A DNA stretch of 64,000 nucleotides from Granulicella tundricola MP5ACTX9 (GCF_000178975.2 NC_015064.1:4216001-4280000), one strand, 5' to 3'; shown: positions 35,001-44,404, counted from the stretch's first letter. The notes: generated by a model not told the origin, from the sequence alone. A program made the numbers and translations.

Positions 35001-35438
35001 GGGCGACAGACGTGCGAGGGTGTCGTCCGTGGTCTGTGCGGTGGGTGTAAGGTTGGCGAGATGGAGGGTCGTGCGGAGGTCCGCAGTCTCGCCCAGGCTG
35101 ACTGTGAGGTCGATCTCGCGTGCCTCGACAAACTCGGTTGCGGTGATCCTGAGGGTGTAGTGGCCGGGGGGCAGATGCGGGAGGAGGAAGGAGCCGTCAG
35201 ACTGCGTGGAGCCGAGGCGGGTTGCGCCGGTGTCCGTGTTGCGCAGGACGAGGGCAGCGTGGGGGACGGCTGCACCGCGGGAGTCGAGGACGACGCCCTG
35301 GATGGCTCCATCGACCGGGCTTTGGGCGGAATCGGGAGGGCTCGCGAGAAGCAGCGCAGTGAGCACTCCCAGCGCTTGAAGAAGGCGGGAGAAGGCGAGT
35401 GTTGCCGCGTACAACTCTGAGCGGCGGAACGAGTGCAT
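32034..35438 (-). CDS. Large TonB-dependent receptor-like outer membrane protein (1)
   Basis: This 1134-residue protein begins with MHSFRRSELYAATL and an export signal ending near ASPPDSAQS. A CarboxypepD-regulatory domain (GAIQGVVLDSRGAAVPHAAL, then PHLPPGHYTLRITATEF) precedes the plug region, with LLDGASQNQSF and TSVSKSGGAIPHGS. A long beta-barrel ends in LSLHLEF, whose terminal Phe fits BAM recognition. An acidic linker rich in Asp/Glu and Ser lies near residues 235-260. The start could also be upstream at 35483. It is in tandem with the next receptor. Confidence 0.82.
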   Translation of the reverse strand: MHSFRRSELYAATLAFSRLLQALGVLTALLLASPPDSAQSPVDGAIQGVVLDSRGAAVPHAALVLRNTDTGATRLGSTQSDGSFLLPHLPPGHYTLRITATEFVEAREIDLTVSLGETADLRTTLHLANLTPTAQTTDDTLARLSPALESTLTDSDLAQLPANAHRWQDLALTTSGAAPDQDDDGLFSANGLPSTQNSVLLDGASQNQSFSSVPAGSGSDAAPDPEADSDSAELATGPSHGLSRGRHAGIAYSFSQSAVREFRVTTQTYSALTGSAAGAILTSVSKSGGAIPHGSVFFLLRSQALAAANPLSLATTYNNGVATTQTIKPHDLRESYGGTMGGPIPHTAGMFGFYSFDQQRRGFPAISSPADPNFYTLTPTQLALLANRGVTRAASTAALTYLASITGSTPRRADQTLNFARLDWHATPHEEFGLQYNRVRWNSPAGLTDAPVVAVGRASLGNASGSLDAILARVTSTLSTRWINQFRLQYARDKQFETPQPNLPQEPGIGPGGQAPEVNIGPNGLLFGTPASLSQQAYPDERKLEAGDILSLQLGHHLLELGGSVSAVHDRVATLANAAGTFRYDSTRTTANAGGLVDFITDQTFNVNAYPNGGCPSINAAIHLFCFTSFSQSFGEQLAAFSTSEWAGFAQDTWRIRRNLNLTLGARYEYILLPIPTTPNSALDALFGTRAATSIFPEDRNNIGPRAGIAYEPFGNGHGTIRLGYGAYYGRLPGATIRSALADTALTNSTTRIRITPSAVTACPQVANQGFGYPCAFLTRPPAIVSSTTSAMMFDRHFRLPVVQQASLSLEGSLGRHASLSATYILNIDHQLQSSTDLNIAPSTSAAEFQLQGGTASPGVLSGETFVVPQYTARVTPTFGPVTDILSTANASYNALAVTAQMRGWHGLSARGSYTWSRAIDYGANLSATPRTNNQLDPFTNGYDKGLSALNYPQILRIVAVYAPRIHIQKRTTRTFLDHWELAPILLARSGRPYSYQLYGGPSLSGGHQSINGSGGALYLPTVGRNTLRLPSAINADLRISRAFTPGGHIRSEPLKLRLSAEIFNLPNRTNLSSVETRAFLVGTKTAGITPLVFQDAAAIAAEGLNTQPFGTPTAASTSLARERQIQLSLHLEF

Positions 35439-35558
35439 CAGGCTCCAGGACAACGTACGTCTGGGTGGGATGGCTGCAAGCATAGCAGCCGATCCGGTTG
35501 CAGCAAACGAAAAAAGGGCGGCGACCGAAGTCGCCGCCCTGGATCTACAGCAGTAAGG

Positions 35559-38500
35559 TTAGAACTGCAGCCGGGCCGCGAGTTGAAGCTGGCGCGGTGC
35601 GAATTGGAAGTTGCTGGAGTTGGTGGCCGTCCGGGCTCCGAACTGGGAGACCGTGGGGCTTGCGGTGGCGGTGTTGAAGGTGAGCGTACCAGTCGATCCG
35701 ACCGTGTATCCAAGCGCATTCACGCTGGTTACGTTCTGATGGTTGACGATGTTGAAGCTCTCACCGAGAAGCTCCAGCTTGACGCGCTCCGTGACGGCAA
35801 AGCGCTTGGAGATCCGCAGATCGAGGACGTTGGTCTTCGGCTGCTCGAAGCCGTTGCGCTCAATGCCCGGGATGCGGAAGGTTCCGTTGGAGCCGTTGAT
35901 CCCACCGAAGCCGCTGGTGAGCGAACCGCTGCTGGTCATGCTGTACGGAAGACCGCTCTGGAGTGCATAAGACGGTGCCACTTCAAAGTCGTTCGCCAGG
36001 TACTTCAACGCTGTATTGGTGAACTTCCAGGGTGAGGTCACGACACCGTTGATGACGAAACGGTTAGGCACGTTCTGGTTGGAGTTGCCGTACTCTGCGC
36101 GCAGGTTCTGCGGATCGAGCAGGTTATTGGCGGTGGTGGCAGTCTGGTTGTTCTCGCCGTAATCCAAAGCATGCGACCAGGTGTAGTTGGCGGAGAAGGA
36201 GACGTGATTGGAGAAGCGGTGATTGATCTGGCCGACGAGACCCTCGTAGTTCGAGTTGACTCCGCTGAAGATGTCCGAGATTGCGCCGTAGGCGCAGTTG
36301 GGACGCTGGCTGAGGCAAGGTGAAACAGCGGTGTTCGGCAGCTTGGCGTAGAACTTGGAGGTGAAGATCGAACCAGGGGCTAGGGGACCTTTACCCGAGG
36401 TATCGACTACGGTGTAGTTCTGAGTGGTGGGCGTGGGGAGGTTGGTGTCGGTGAAGTTGGCGAGGCGACGGCCATAGGAGCCGAGCCAGGTCACGCTCAT
36501 CACGGTGTTGTGTCCCAGGTCCTGCTCGACCGTCAGGTCCGCCTGGTGAATCTCAGGCGTCTTGAAGTTGGGGTCGAAGTAGACGACGTTGGGCGGAACG
36601 CTGAGAGAGCCGGCAGCGATGATGCGCGGGAAGGTGGGCGATCCAGCCTGCCCCGGAGTGAAGGACGCGGTGTACTGGCCGGCGGCTAGGCCGGTGCTGA
36701 TGAGCGAGTTATAGATGGTGCCGTTGAGGATGCGTGCGAAGAACTCGCCGTAGCCGCCGCGCAGGATGGTCTTACCCGAGCCGAAGACGTCGTAGGCAAA
36801 GCCGACGCGCGGTCCGAAGTTGGTCTTGCTGCTGGGATGATTGCCGGTCTGGGGAAGCGCCGGGTTGACGAGGTTGGAGAGGGGCGTGGGGAGCTGCTCG
36901 TACTCGTAGCGGATACCGTAGGTCAGGCTGAGACGCTTGGTGGCCTTCCAGTTATCTTCTGCGAAGAACGCGTAATCGCCGGTCTGAAACTCGAGTCCGG
37001 GGATACCGAAGCCCTGGGTGAAGCTCGTGTATTTATAACGGGATGAGGCGGTGTTGGCCGCGCTCTGCGAGAGATACAGGTCCGTGAAGTAGTTGGTCAG
37101 GGTGCTGTAGCTGTACGCGCCGAAGCCGGAGAAGAGGTTGTTGACGATGTCGTTGGTGTGAACGTAGTCCACGCCGAACTTGATGTTGTGTTTGCCGCGG
37201 TTGTAGTTGGCGGTATCGGCGATCTGCCAGCGGCGCTCATCCGGCAGCGCGGCGCGGTTGAGGAAGTTGGGTGTGCCGAAGGTGAAGATGTTGGTGATGG
37301 AGACGCTGGCCGGCAGACCCATTGGGTTGGTGTAGCCGCCAATGGTGGGGCCGACGAGGTTGGTCTGCTCATAAGGCGTGGGTGTCTGGTTGAACTCGAA
37401 CTCAAAGTCGCGTCCGTACTGGTAGCGGACCTCATTGCTCAGGTTGTTGGTGATGAGCGAGTCCAACTTGCTGATGAGGAAGGTGTCGCGGACATAGTCG
37501 TTGCCGAAGCTGGATGCGCCGTCAAACACGACGAGCCCGGTCTGGATGCCGGCGGGCGAGACCCAGCGCAGGCGGTTGAGCTCTGCATTGAAGTGGTTCT
37601 TCGCGTTGATCTGCCAGTCGACCTTGGGGAAGAAGATGTCCTGGAGGCCCTTGCGGGGAACGACGCCGAGCATGGAGTTGAGGCCGGCGGTGCCATTGAT
37701 GTAGTCCGTGGCAGCCGCGGCGTAGGTGGGCAGGCCGAGGTTGGTCTGGAGCGTGCAGACCGAGGCATCAAGAGTGCTGGGGGCCGTACCGCCGGTGGTG
37801 CCGCAGACCTTGCCGGCCGGAAGCGTCGCATCCGGCACCGCGTACAGGGTGGCCGGAACGCTGGCCGCCGCCACCGCCGGGAAGTTGTGATCGAAGCGAT
37901 CACCCGCGAAGAAGAAGAAGACCTTATCCTTCCAGATGGGGCCGCCGATGGCGCCGCCGTACTGCTTGCGCTTGTCTGTTGGCTTGATGTGTGTGGAGAC
38001 GAAGGCGCCGGCCGCGTTCTGCACGGTCTGGAGAGCGTAATTGTTGGAAGCGCCCCACTCCGCGTCACGATCGTCGAAGTAAAGGTCGCCGTGGAACTGG
38101 TTTGTACCGCTCTTGGTGACGGAGTTGACGACGCCGCCCGCGGACCGGCCATATTCCGTGGAATAGTTGGAGGTGTTGACCTGGAACTCCTGGATGGAGG
38201 CCTTGGCAGTGGAGTAGCCGGCACGGGTGCGGCCGCGCTCTTCCGAGAAGTAGGCCTGGTTATCGTCCGCACCATCGATGGTGACGTTGTTGAGCAAAGT
38301 GCTCTGCCCGCGGAAGCTGAGGAGTCCGAAGCCGCTGCCGTCGACGACCACGCCCGGGGTGAGGGCGGCGTACGCGGACCAGCGATAGTTGCTGACCGGT
38401 AGATTCTGGAGGGTCTGCTGATCGATCAATCCAGCAAAGTCAGGGGAGGTGGTGTTGATCGCAGCCGTATCGCTGGTGACCTCAACGGTATCCGTGGAGG

Positions 38501-38855
38501 AACCGGTCTGGAGGGTCGAGTTCACATCCGTCAGTGCGCCGACCGTGACATCGACTTTGTCCGACTTGAATGCGCGAAAGCCGGGCGCATTGACCGTAAC
38601 CGTATAAAGACCAGGCTGCAGACGGATGACGCGGAAGAAGCCGGAATCGTCCGATGTAACGGTCTGCTCTGCGTTGGTGCCGTTATTGTGGATGACAATA
38701 TTCGCCTTGGGAACGACTGCTCCAGTGGAGTCCTGAACGGTTCCGCCGATGGCGCCCTCCGTAGCCGACTGGGCGTACCCGTAACCCGCGAAGGTTCCGG
38801 CACCTGCAATGACCGTGGACACGATCGCGATACGTGCTGCTTGCTTGAACATCAT
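35559..38855 (-). CDS. Large TonB-dependent receptor-like outer membrane protein (2)
   Basis: This protein has 1098 residues. ATG 38855 (MMFKQAARIAIVSTVIAGAG) is preceded by CAGGAG at 5-8 bases and gives a signal peptide; codons further up are not protein-like. After a CarboxypepD-regulatory domain (GAIGGTVQDSTGAVVPKANI) comes a plug with TIDGADDNQAYFSEE and VNSVTKSGTNQFHGD, then the barrel to QLAARLQF. Upstream 250 bases hold no recognised operator. It lies directly beside a second receptor on the same strand, possibly an old duplication. Confidence 0.85.
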   Translation of the reverse strand: MMFKQAARIAIVSTVIAGAGTFAGYGYAQSATEGAIGGTVQDSTGAVVPKANIVIHNNGTNAEQTVTSDDSGFFRVIRLQPGLYTVTVNAPGFRAFKSDKVDVTVGALTDVNSTLQTGSSTDTVEVTSDTAAINTTSPDFAGLIDQQTLQNLPVSNYRWSAYAALTPGVVVDGSGFGLLSFRGQSTLLNNVTIDGADDNQAYFSEERGRTRAGYSTAKASIQEFQVNTSNYSTEYGRSAGGVVNSVTKSGTNQFHGDLYFDDRDAEWGASNNYALQTVQNAAGAFVSTHIKPTDKRKQYGGAIGGPIWKDKVFFFFAGDRFDHNFPAVAAASVPATLYAVPDATLPAGKVCGTTGGTAPSTLDASVCTLQTNLGLPTYAAAATDYINGTAGLNSMLGVVPRKGLQDIFFPKVDWQINAKNHFNAELNRLRWVSPAGIQTGLVVFDGASSFGNDYVRDTFLISKLDSLITNNLSNEVRYQYGRDFEFEFNQTPTPYEQTNLVGPTIGGYTNPMGLPASVSITNIFTFGTPNFLNRAALPDERRWQIADTANYNRGKHNIKFGVDYVHTNDIVNNLFSGFGAYSYSTLTNYFTDLYLSQSAANTASSRYKYTSFTQGFGIPGLEFQTGDYAFFAEDNWKATKRLSLTYGIRYEYEQLPTPLSNLVNPALPQTGNHPSSKTNFGPRVGFAYDVFGSGKTILRGGYGEFFARILNGTIYNSLISTGLAAGQYTASFTPGQAGSPTFPRIIAAGSLSVPPNVVYFDPNFKTPEIHQADLTVEQDLGHNTVMSVTWLGSYGRRLANFTDTNLPTPTTQNYTVVDTSGKGPLAPGSIFTSKFYAKLPNTAVSPCLSQRPNCAYGAISDIFSGVNSNYEGLVGQINHRFSNHVSFSANYTWSHALDYGENNQTATTANNLLDPQNLRAEYGNSNQNVPNRFVINGVVTSPWKFTNTALKYLANDFEVAPSYALQSGLPYSMTSSGSLTSGFGGINGSNGTFRIPGIERNGFEQPKTNVLDLRISKRFAVTERVKLELLGESFNIVNHQNVTSVNALGYTVGSTGTLTFNTATASPTVSQFGARTATNSSNFQFAPRQLQLAARLQF

Positions 38856-39106
38856 CTGATCTCCTGAAATTGTTGCCAGTACCCCGGTCCGCGACGCAGC
38901 TTCGTTCTTCGACGAGCCTGTACGCGCGGTTCCGGCCTGTTGCTGTTTCACTCACAATGACATAACGACGTGAACGCTTGATGACTTGGTGTGCGTTCAG
39001 TGTATCGTCCTACGGGTCATTTCCCTCCTTATTTTTGTTGCCGGACCGTTACGGGCGGCACCAGCCGGGGCAAAAGCTAATGATCCGCTACACTTGAAGA
39101 AGAACA

Positions 39107-40204
39107 ATGTTTATTGATGAAGCACGAATTCGAGTCAAAGCCGGCGACGGCGGTAATGGTTGCATGGCATTCCGGCGGGAGAAGTTCGTCCCGCGCGGCG
39201 GTCCGTCCGGCGGCGACGGTGGCCATGGCGGCGACGTTTTAATGGAATCCTCCCTGAGCCACAACACGCTGGTTCACTTCCGGTTCAACCCGGAGCACAA
39301 GTCGCAACGCGGCGGACACGGCCTGGGCTCCAACTGCTCCGGTTATGCAGGCGAACACACCATCCTGAAGGTTCCCGTCGGCACCGTCGTCTATGACGAC
39401 GAGACCGGCGAGCTGATCCATGACTTTTCGCGGGTCAACGAGTCCATCGTGATCGCACGCGGGGGACGCGGTGGGCGCGGCAACCAGCACTTTGCCACCA
39501 GCACCCACCAGGCTCCGCGCGAGCATGAGCTTGGGCGCTCCGGCGAAGAAAAGAACTTTCGCCTGGAGCTTCGGCTGCTGGCCGATGCTGGGCTCGTCGG
39601 ATACCCGAACGTGGGGAAATCCACGCTGATCTCGCGCGTGTCTGCCGCCAAACCGAAGGTCGCTAACTACGAGTTCACCACGCTGGAGCCAAACCTGGGC
39701 GTGGTTTCCGTGGGCGATTGGCCGCATGAGCAGTCGTTTACGATCGCCGACCTGCCGGGGCTCATCGAAGGCGCGCATCTTGGCGCCGGGCTGGGGATTC
39801 AGTTTCTCAAGCACATTGAGCGCACCAGCGTGATCGTGCATCTGGTGGATGTCTCGGACGGCTCCGGCCGACCTGACCCGGTTGAGGACTACAAGGTCAT
39901 TACCGCCGAGCTGAAGAGCTTTGACCCGGCGCTGGCCGAGAAGCCGACGCTGCTGGTCGCGGCGAAGATCGACGCGGCCAACCCGGACAAGCTGAAGAAG
40001 CTGCGGGCCATGGCCAAGCGGCGCAAGCTGCCGCTCTACGAGATCTCCGCCGTCACGGGCGAGGGCATTGAGCCGCTGAAGTTTGCGGTTGGGGAGCTCG
40101 TCCAGACGCACCGGCCCATCACCGTGCAGGAGCCGCTGGAAGTGCCGAAGAAGCACAGAGCGCACTATCCGCCGCCGGCGAACTCCGCCAAGGGCCGGGC
40201 GTAA
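39107..40204 (+). CDS. obgE: GTPase Obg/CgtA
   Basis: This GTPase acts in late 50S assembly and stress signalling. The glycine-rich Obg fold (residues 1-155, KAGDGGNGC, PRGGPSGGDGGHGGDV) is followed by the G domain, with GLVGYPNVGKST (163-174), DLPGLIEGA and a SAVTGEG motif. The usual NKxD box is replaced by AKID (VAAKIDAA). The length is 365 residues, and the short C-terminus lacks the acidic OCT domain. nadD follows 5 bases later. Confidence 0.95.
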   Translation: MFIDEARIRVKAGDGGNGCMAFRREKFVPRGGPSGGDGGHGGDVLMESSLSHNTLVHFRFNPEHKSQRGGHGLGSNCSGYAGEHTILKVPVGTVVYDDETGELIHDFSRVNESIVIARGGRGGRGNQHFATSTHQAPREHELGRSGEEKNFRLELRLLADAGLVGYPNVGKSTLISRVSAAKPKVANYEFTTLEPNLGVVSVGDWPHEQSFTIADLPGLIEGAHLGAGLGIQFLKHIERTSVIVHLVDVSDGSGRPDPVEDYKVITAELKSFDPALAEKPTLLVAAKIDAANPDKLKKLRAMAKRRKLPLYEISAVTGEGIEPLKFAVGELVQTHRPITVQEPLEVPKKHRAHYPPPANSAKGRA

Positions 40205-40209
40205 GCAAC

Positions 40210-40827
40210 GTGCCTTCGAAGCTGAGCAGGGTTGCGCTCTTCGGCGGCACCTTCGATCCGCCGCACCGCGGACATGTGGCGATTGCACGCGCTGCCGCCG
40301 ACCGCTTCGCGCTGGATACGGTGTTGTTCGCCCCCGCTGGCCGTCAGCCCTTGAAGCCGGAGGGCTGCTCGACGGACTATGCAGAGCGGCTGGAGATGAC
40401 GCGGCTGGTCTGCGCGGAGGATGCCCGGTTTGCGGTCTCGGAGCTGGATGCGCCGCGTAAGGATGGGCAGCCGAACTACACCGTGCGCACGCTGGAGATG
40501 CTGGCCGAGGAGATGCCCGGCGCTGCGATCTTCAGCATTGCCGGCGCGGACAGTTTCCGCTCACTGGGCCACTGGCGTGAGCCGCAACGGCTGCTGGAGC
40601 TAGCTGACTGGATCGTCATCAGCCGCCCCGGATTTCTGCTCGCCGAGCCTGACGGCTTGGCGCTGACGCCGGAACAGCGGGCTCGCGTGCATCTGCTTGA
40701 CGCGGTCCATGAGGATGTTTCAGCCACCGGATTGCGCACGCGGTTGGCTCACGGTGAGAGCTGTGACGAGCTTCTGACGCCTTCGGTCGCGGCGTTTATC
40801 GCGGAGCACGGTCTGTACCGCTCCTGA
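40210..40827 (+). CDS. nadD: Nicotinate-nucleotide adenylyltransferase
   Basis: NadD makes deamido-NAD from NaMN and ATP. The nucleotidyl-transfer motif ALFGGTFDPPHRGHV (about residues 9-23) and the second ATP motif DVSATGLRTRL (ISSTxiR-like) are present. The length is 205 residues. The start is GTG 40210, just after obgE. The order obgE-nadD-rsfS is common in bacteria. Confidence 0.94.
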   Translation: MPSKLSRVALFGGTFDPPHRGHVAIARAAADRFALDTVLFAPAGRQPLKPEGCSTDYAERLEMTRLVCAEDARFAVSELDAPRKDGQPNYTVRTLEMLAEEMPGAAIFSIAGADSFRSLGHWREPQRLLELADWIVISRPGFLLAEPDGLALTPEQRARVHLLDAVHEDVSATGLRTRLAHGESCDELLTPSVAAFIAEHGLYRS

Positions 40828-40932
40828 CCGGCTTTCCCCGGGCAGATTCCCGCTGCCCACGAATTCCCATATAAATCAACGGTTCTGCTGGCCCCCGCGC
40901 CCTCAACCCGATACCATGAACGAAGGAGCAAC

Positions 40933-41478
40933 ATGCCCACCACTGAGAGTTACCAATTACTGCTCGCGGCCGCCGCGGCCTGTGAAGACAAGAAGGCGGA
41001 AGATATCCGTATCCTGGCGCTGGACCCTTCCGAGAGCGGCCTGACCGATTACTTCCTCATCTGCAACGGAACCAACGATCGCCAGAACGTCGCCATCACG
41101 GACGCCATCGAGATCAAGCTGAAGCATGAGTTCGGCACGTATCCGAACTCGGTGGAAGGCCGCCGCCAGGGCGAATGGATTCTGATGGACTACGTCGACT
41201 TCATCGTCCACGTCTTCTCGGCCGAGAAGCGCGCGTTCTACGGGCTGGAACGTCTGCGGAAGTCGGCAACGACCATCAGCGTGCCGGAGCTGAACGCAGA
41301 GCTGAAGGCGCTGATCGCCAAGACACGGACAAAGACTGGAAAGAGCGCCAAGGTAGCAGAGCCGGCGGAAGCCGCGCCTGTGAAGTCTGCAGCCAAGAAG
41401 ATTGTTGCCAAGAAAGCAGTGGCGAAGAAGGCAGTGGCGAAAAAGGCGGCGGCGAAGAAGACTACGAAGAAAAAGTAG
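40933..41478 (+). CDS. rsfS: Ribosomal silencing factor RsfS with a Lys/Ala-rich tail
   Basis: RsfS binds L14 and blocks subunit joining under starvation. Residues about 1-120 are a complete RsfS domain: DIRILALDPSESGLTDYFLI, then GRRQGEWILMDYVDFIVHVF. The tail from about residue 135 to 181 is an Ala/Lys-rich stretch with repeated AKKAV units ending in TTKKK, resembling bacterial histone H1-like tails, which could strengthen rRNA binding. AAGGAG lies 6 bases before the ATG. The expected partner rlmH is 5 kb further on. Confidence 0.94.
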   Translation: MPTTESYQLLLAAAAACEDKKAEDIRILALDPSESGLTDYFLICNGTNDRQNVAITDAIEIKLKHEFGTYPNSVEGRRQGEWILMDYVDFIVHVFSAEKRAFYGLERLRKSATTISVPELNAELKALIAKTRTKTGKSAKVAEPAEAAPVKSAAKKIVAKKAVAKKAVAKKAAAKKTTKKK

Positions 41479-41507
41479 TACTCAAGAATTTCTACAAACA
41501 GCGAAAG

Positions 41508-41545
41508 AATGGGCAGGCACCGAATCGGTGCCTGCCCATTTTTTA
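41508..41545 (+). terminator. Rho-independent terminator after rsfS
   Basis: ATGGGCAGGCACC (41509-41521) pairs perfectly with GGTGCCTGCCCAT (41527-41539) over a 5-base loop, followed by a run of T. It terminates obgE-nadD-rsfS and may also stop transcription from the receptor remnant on the opposite strand. Confidence 0.9.
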
Positions 41546-41554
41546 GCTGACGAG

Positions 41555-43080
41555 TTAGAACTTCAACGTAGCCCAAAGGACGAGCGAGCGTGATGATACG
41601 GTGCGGGAGACCACAGGGTTGAGCTGTGAACTTGCACCGAACAGTGCCACGTTTACGCCAAGTGGAGCGACGTTGTTATGGTTACCGACGTCGTTTGCCT
41701 CTGCCCGAAGGGTCAACTGACCGCGCTCGAAGTGGGCATAGGAAAGACCGAACCCTTTCTCAATCGCGAGATCGTGCTGCTGGTAACCAGGCTGCAGGAA
41801 GCTGTTGCGTGAGACCTCCTGGCTGAGGAAGTTTTGACCACGCTGAATGATGAAGTGCACCGATGCGGGATCAACGAGTTGTTTGGTGTGAGCCGGTTGG
41901 GTGGGGGTAGCCGCAGCGTTGTAGACGTTCAAGCTATAGTACGTTCCCTGGACACCGGGGTTGGCAGCAACGCCCGTTGCAGCGGCAGTTGGAAGGAACG
42001 TGGTATCAATCGCTGCGGTGTTGATTGGTGCGATTGGGTTGCTGACGACAGGGCGATCGTTCGTGGTTGTTCCATCGCCATTTGTGTCGTATCCATTGAT
42101 GTTGAGAGTGCTGTAGGGGCCGGACTGGAATCGTTCGACACCAGAGATCGTCCAGTGCCGCGTGAAGGCTCCCAACACGGCGTTCGTGAAACGGTTGTCA
42201 GCGTTGTAGCCCTTCGGCGACCACACATACGAGACAGTCACGTTGTTGCGGTGATCCCAGGCAGAGTTGCCCCAATCCTGACGGATACCGCTGGCCGAGA
42301 GATCGGCAGGGTAGGTAGCCGGGGAAGCGAAGGTTGCGAAGATCTCTGACGCATTGTCGAGATCTTTGCTGTAGGTGTACGCGGCGCGGAAGGTCAAGCC
42401 GTGAACGAATGACCGCGAAAGCTCAGCCTGTAGCGAGTTGTATTCAGATGTAGCAAAGTTACCGCGTGCTGAGATCGCGCCCCGATTCGGGTTGATCCGG
42501 GTCGTAGCAGCAGTCCCGTTGGATGGTGTGAAGTAGTTGTACATGCGGTTGGAGAAGAGCTTTACTCCGCGGCTGCCAACGTAGTTTGTGGTCAGCTTCA
42601 GGTTATAAGGCAGCTCTCGCTCCAAGCCGAAGTTGAACTGATAGGTGTATGGGTTGACCAGATTATTGACGACCGACAGTACGGAGGACAGTGGAGATAG
42701 AGCGGGCGTAATGCCCGAAATCAGGGTGTTGGAGTTGGCGAGTCCGTCCTGAGCCGTTGAGGTCAAGGTCTGAGCAACGGCGTTCGGCGAGCTCTGCGCG
42801 GAGTTGACGACAATGTTGCTGAAGTCCCCGTCGAAGTAGACACCAAAGCCTCCGTGGATTACGGTCTTGCCGTCATGGAAGAAGCCGAAGTGCGGATTGT
42901 AGGCAAAGCCAAAGCGAGGCGAGATGTTGTTGTAATCATTATTGACCTTGTAGACCGCTGTGATTGGATCAGTGAGTGCAGTCGCCGGATTGATTCCTGG
43001 AAAAGCAACGCCGTTAATGAGATGGTCCGCCGCTTGATCTCCACCCGGAAGGTAGGCGATTGTGTTGGCAGGTACAAGGA
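41555..43080 (-). pseudogene. TonB-dependent receptor, 3' part, separated by an IS
   Basis: This is the C-terminal half of a receptor, starting near VPANTIAYLPGGDQ and ending in the barrel-closing WATLKF. Conserved blocks such as YNNISPRFGFAYNPHFGF and LYTYSKDLDNASE-like strands match a beta-barrel. It has no signal peptide or plug and lies directly next to the IS left end. Joined to the part at 44405-46383 it would give a normal receptor, so the gene is broken. Boundaries are uncertain by about 10 bases. Confidence 0.82.
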
Positions 43081-43091
43081 GGATCATCGAC

Positions 43092-44123
43092 ATGCAGATT
43101 CATTCGGTTGGCATAGATCTGGGTAAGACGACCTTTCACCTCGTAGCCCTGAGCGCAGCTGGCAAGGTGCTGTTGCGCAAGAAGTTCACTCAGAAGCAAC
43201 TGATCACCTTCACCGCGAACATGCAGACCTCCTTGATCGGGATGGAGGCATGTTCAGGAGCGCACTTCCTGGGCCGGGCTTTGCGAGCGCAAGGCCACGA
43301 CGTGAAGCTGATTCCAGCGCAGTTTGTAAAGCCGTTCGTGAAGTCGAATAAGAACGACTTCCTGGATGCTGAGGCGATCGCTGAAGCCGTCGACCGACAG
43401 AACATGCGCTTCGTTCCGATCAAGACCGACGATCAGCTCGACCTGCAAGCCATGCATCGTGTGCGTGACAGGCTTGTCGCTCGCCGGACGTCCGTGATCA
43501 ACCAGCTGCGAGCCTTTCTGCTGGAGCGCGGCATGGTTTTCGCCAAGACTCCCATCAAGTTGAGACAAGCGATGCCAGAGATACTCGAGAACGCGGAGTC
43601 GAACCTGACGCCACGCATGCGCAACCTTGTCAGCCTGCTCTGGAGCGAGTGGAAGGATCTTCAGCAGCAGATCGTTGCGATGAACGAAGAGGTCGAGCAG
43701 ATCGCTTCTTCCGACCCCGCATGCCAACGGCTGAGACAAATCCCCGGCATCGGCCCCTTGGTCGCAACCGCAATCGTCGCTGCGATCGGCAACGGAGCAG
43801 CCTTCCATAAGGGCCGAGAGTTCTCCGCATGGCTTGGACTTGTACCCCGACAGCACTCGACCGGCGGCAAGGCGAGACTCTTCGGCATCAGCAAGCGAGG
43901 TAACCGCTACCTGAGAAAGCTGCTCGTCCATGGCGCCCGATCAGCAGTTCTCATCGTCAAGCGAGAGCGTTCCCCGTTTGGGCCTTGGCTTGATGGTCTG
44001 GAACAACGAGCACCGGTGAAGGTCGTCATTACAGCCGCAGCCAACAAGCTTGCTCGTATGGCCTGGGCGGTGCTCTCAAGCGGCAATGACTACCGCCCAG
44101 CAACGGCTCCGATGCCGGCCTGA
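43092..44123 (+). CDS. IS110/IS1111 family transposase (DEDD type)
   Basis: This 343-residue recombinase has the N-terminal RuvC-like DEDD domain beginning GIDLGKTTFHLVAL, with KNDFLDAEAIAEA supplying more acidic residues. The C-terminal transposase_20 domain has IPGIGPLVATAIVA and FSAWLGLVPRQHSTGGK, followed by GISKRGNRYLRKLLVHGARS with the catalytic-type Ser. These enzymes insert by site-specific recombination guided by an element-coded RNA. AAGGAGG lies 9 bases before ATG 43092, and the longer frame from 43062 is unlikely. The frame is intact, so the copy may be active. Confidence 0.95.
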   Translation: MQIHSVGIDLGKTTFHLVALSAAGKVLLRKKFTQKQLITFTANMQTSLIGMEACSGAHFLGRALRAQGHDVKLIPAQFVKPFVKSNKNDFLDAEAIAEAVDRQNMRFVPIKTDDQLDLQAMHRVRDRLVARRTSVINQLRAFLLERGMVFAKTPIKLRQAMPEILENAESNLTPRMRNLVSLLWSEWKDLQQQIVAMNEEVEQIASSDPACQRLRQIPGIGPLVATAIVAAIGNGAAFHKGREFSAWLGLVPRQHSTGGKARLFGISKRGNRYLRKLLVHGARSAVLIVKRERSPFGPWLDGLEQRAPVKVVITAAANKLARMAWAVLSSGNDYRPATAPMPA

Positions 44124-44400
44124 GCAGGCGCGGAAAAGACGCCTTCGGCTTGGAAGCGCAGAATCGCGCTCCCACTTTACCGCACCACGACGACGATTTA
44201 GAGTTCCCACCAAGGTCTGCACTGGACAGCTAAGACGACCGAACAGTTCCCAACGGCGTGCTCAAAACCTGCTCCCGAAAATGGTCTTCCATGACCGTGC
44301 CGTTTATCAGGTAGAGCACGCAGCGCAACTCATCATGGCCAGGAGACTAGACCCTCCACCCAAAGGCCGAATACATTTGCGCAGACCTGTCGATGTCGCC
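44124..44400 (+). ncRNA. Candidate bridge (seek) RNA region at the 3' end of the IS
   Basis: In IS1111-type elements the guide RNA is coded in the non-coding part after the transposase, and this copy has almost all its non-coding DNA there. Hairpins are visible: GGAAGCGC/GCGCTCCC (44152-44159 with 44166-44173) and GGTC-TTCCAT-GACC (44283-44296). The RNA ends and guide loops were not determined. Confidence 0.4.
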
Positions 44401-44404
44401 CTTC

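Noticed and set aside
37158..38402. A 414-codon plus-strand frame inside receptor 2
   Set aside because: Shadow frame opposite an intact receptor; rich in Val/Gly/Asp as expected from the complement of the coding strand.
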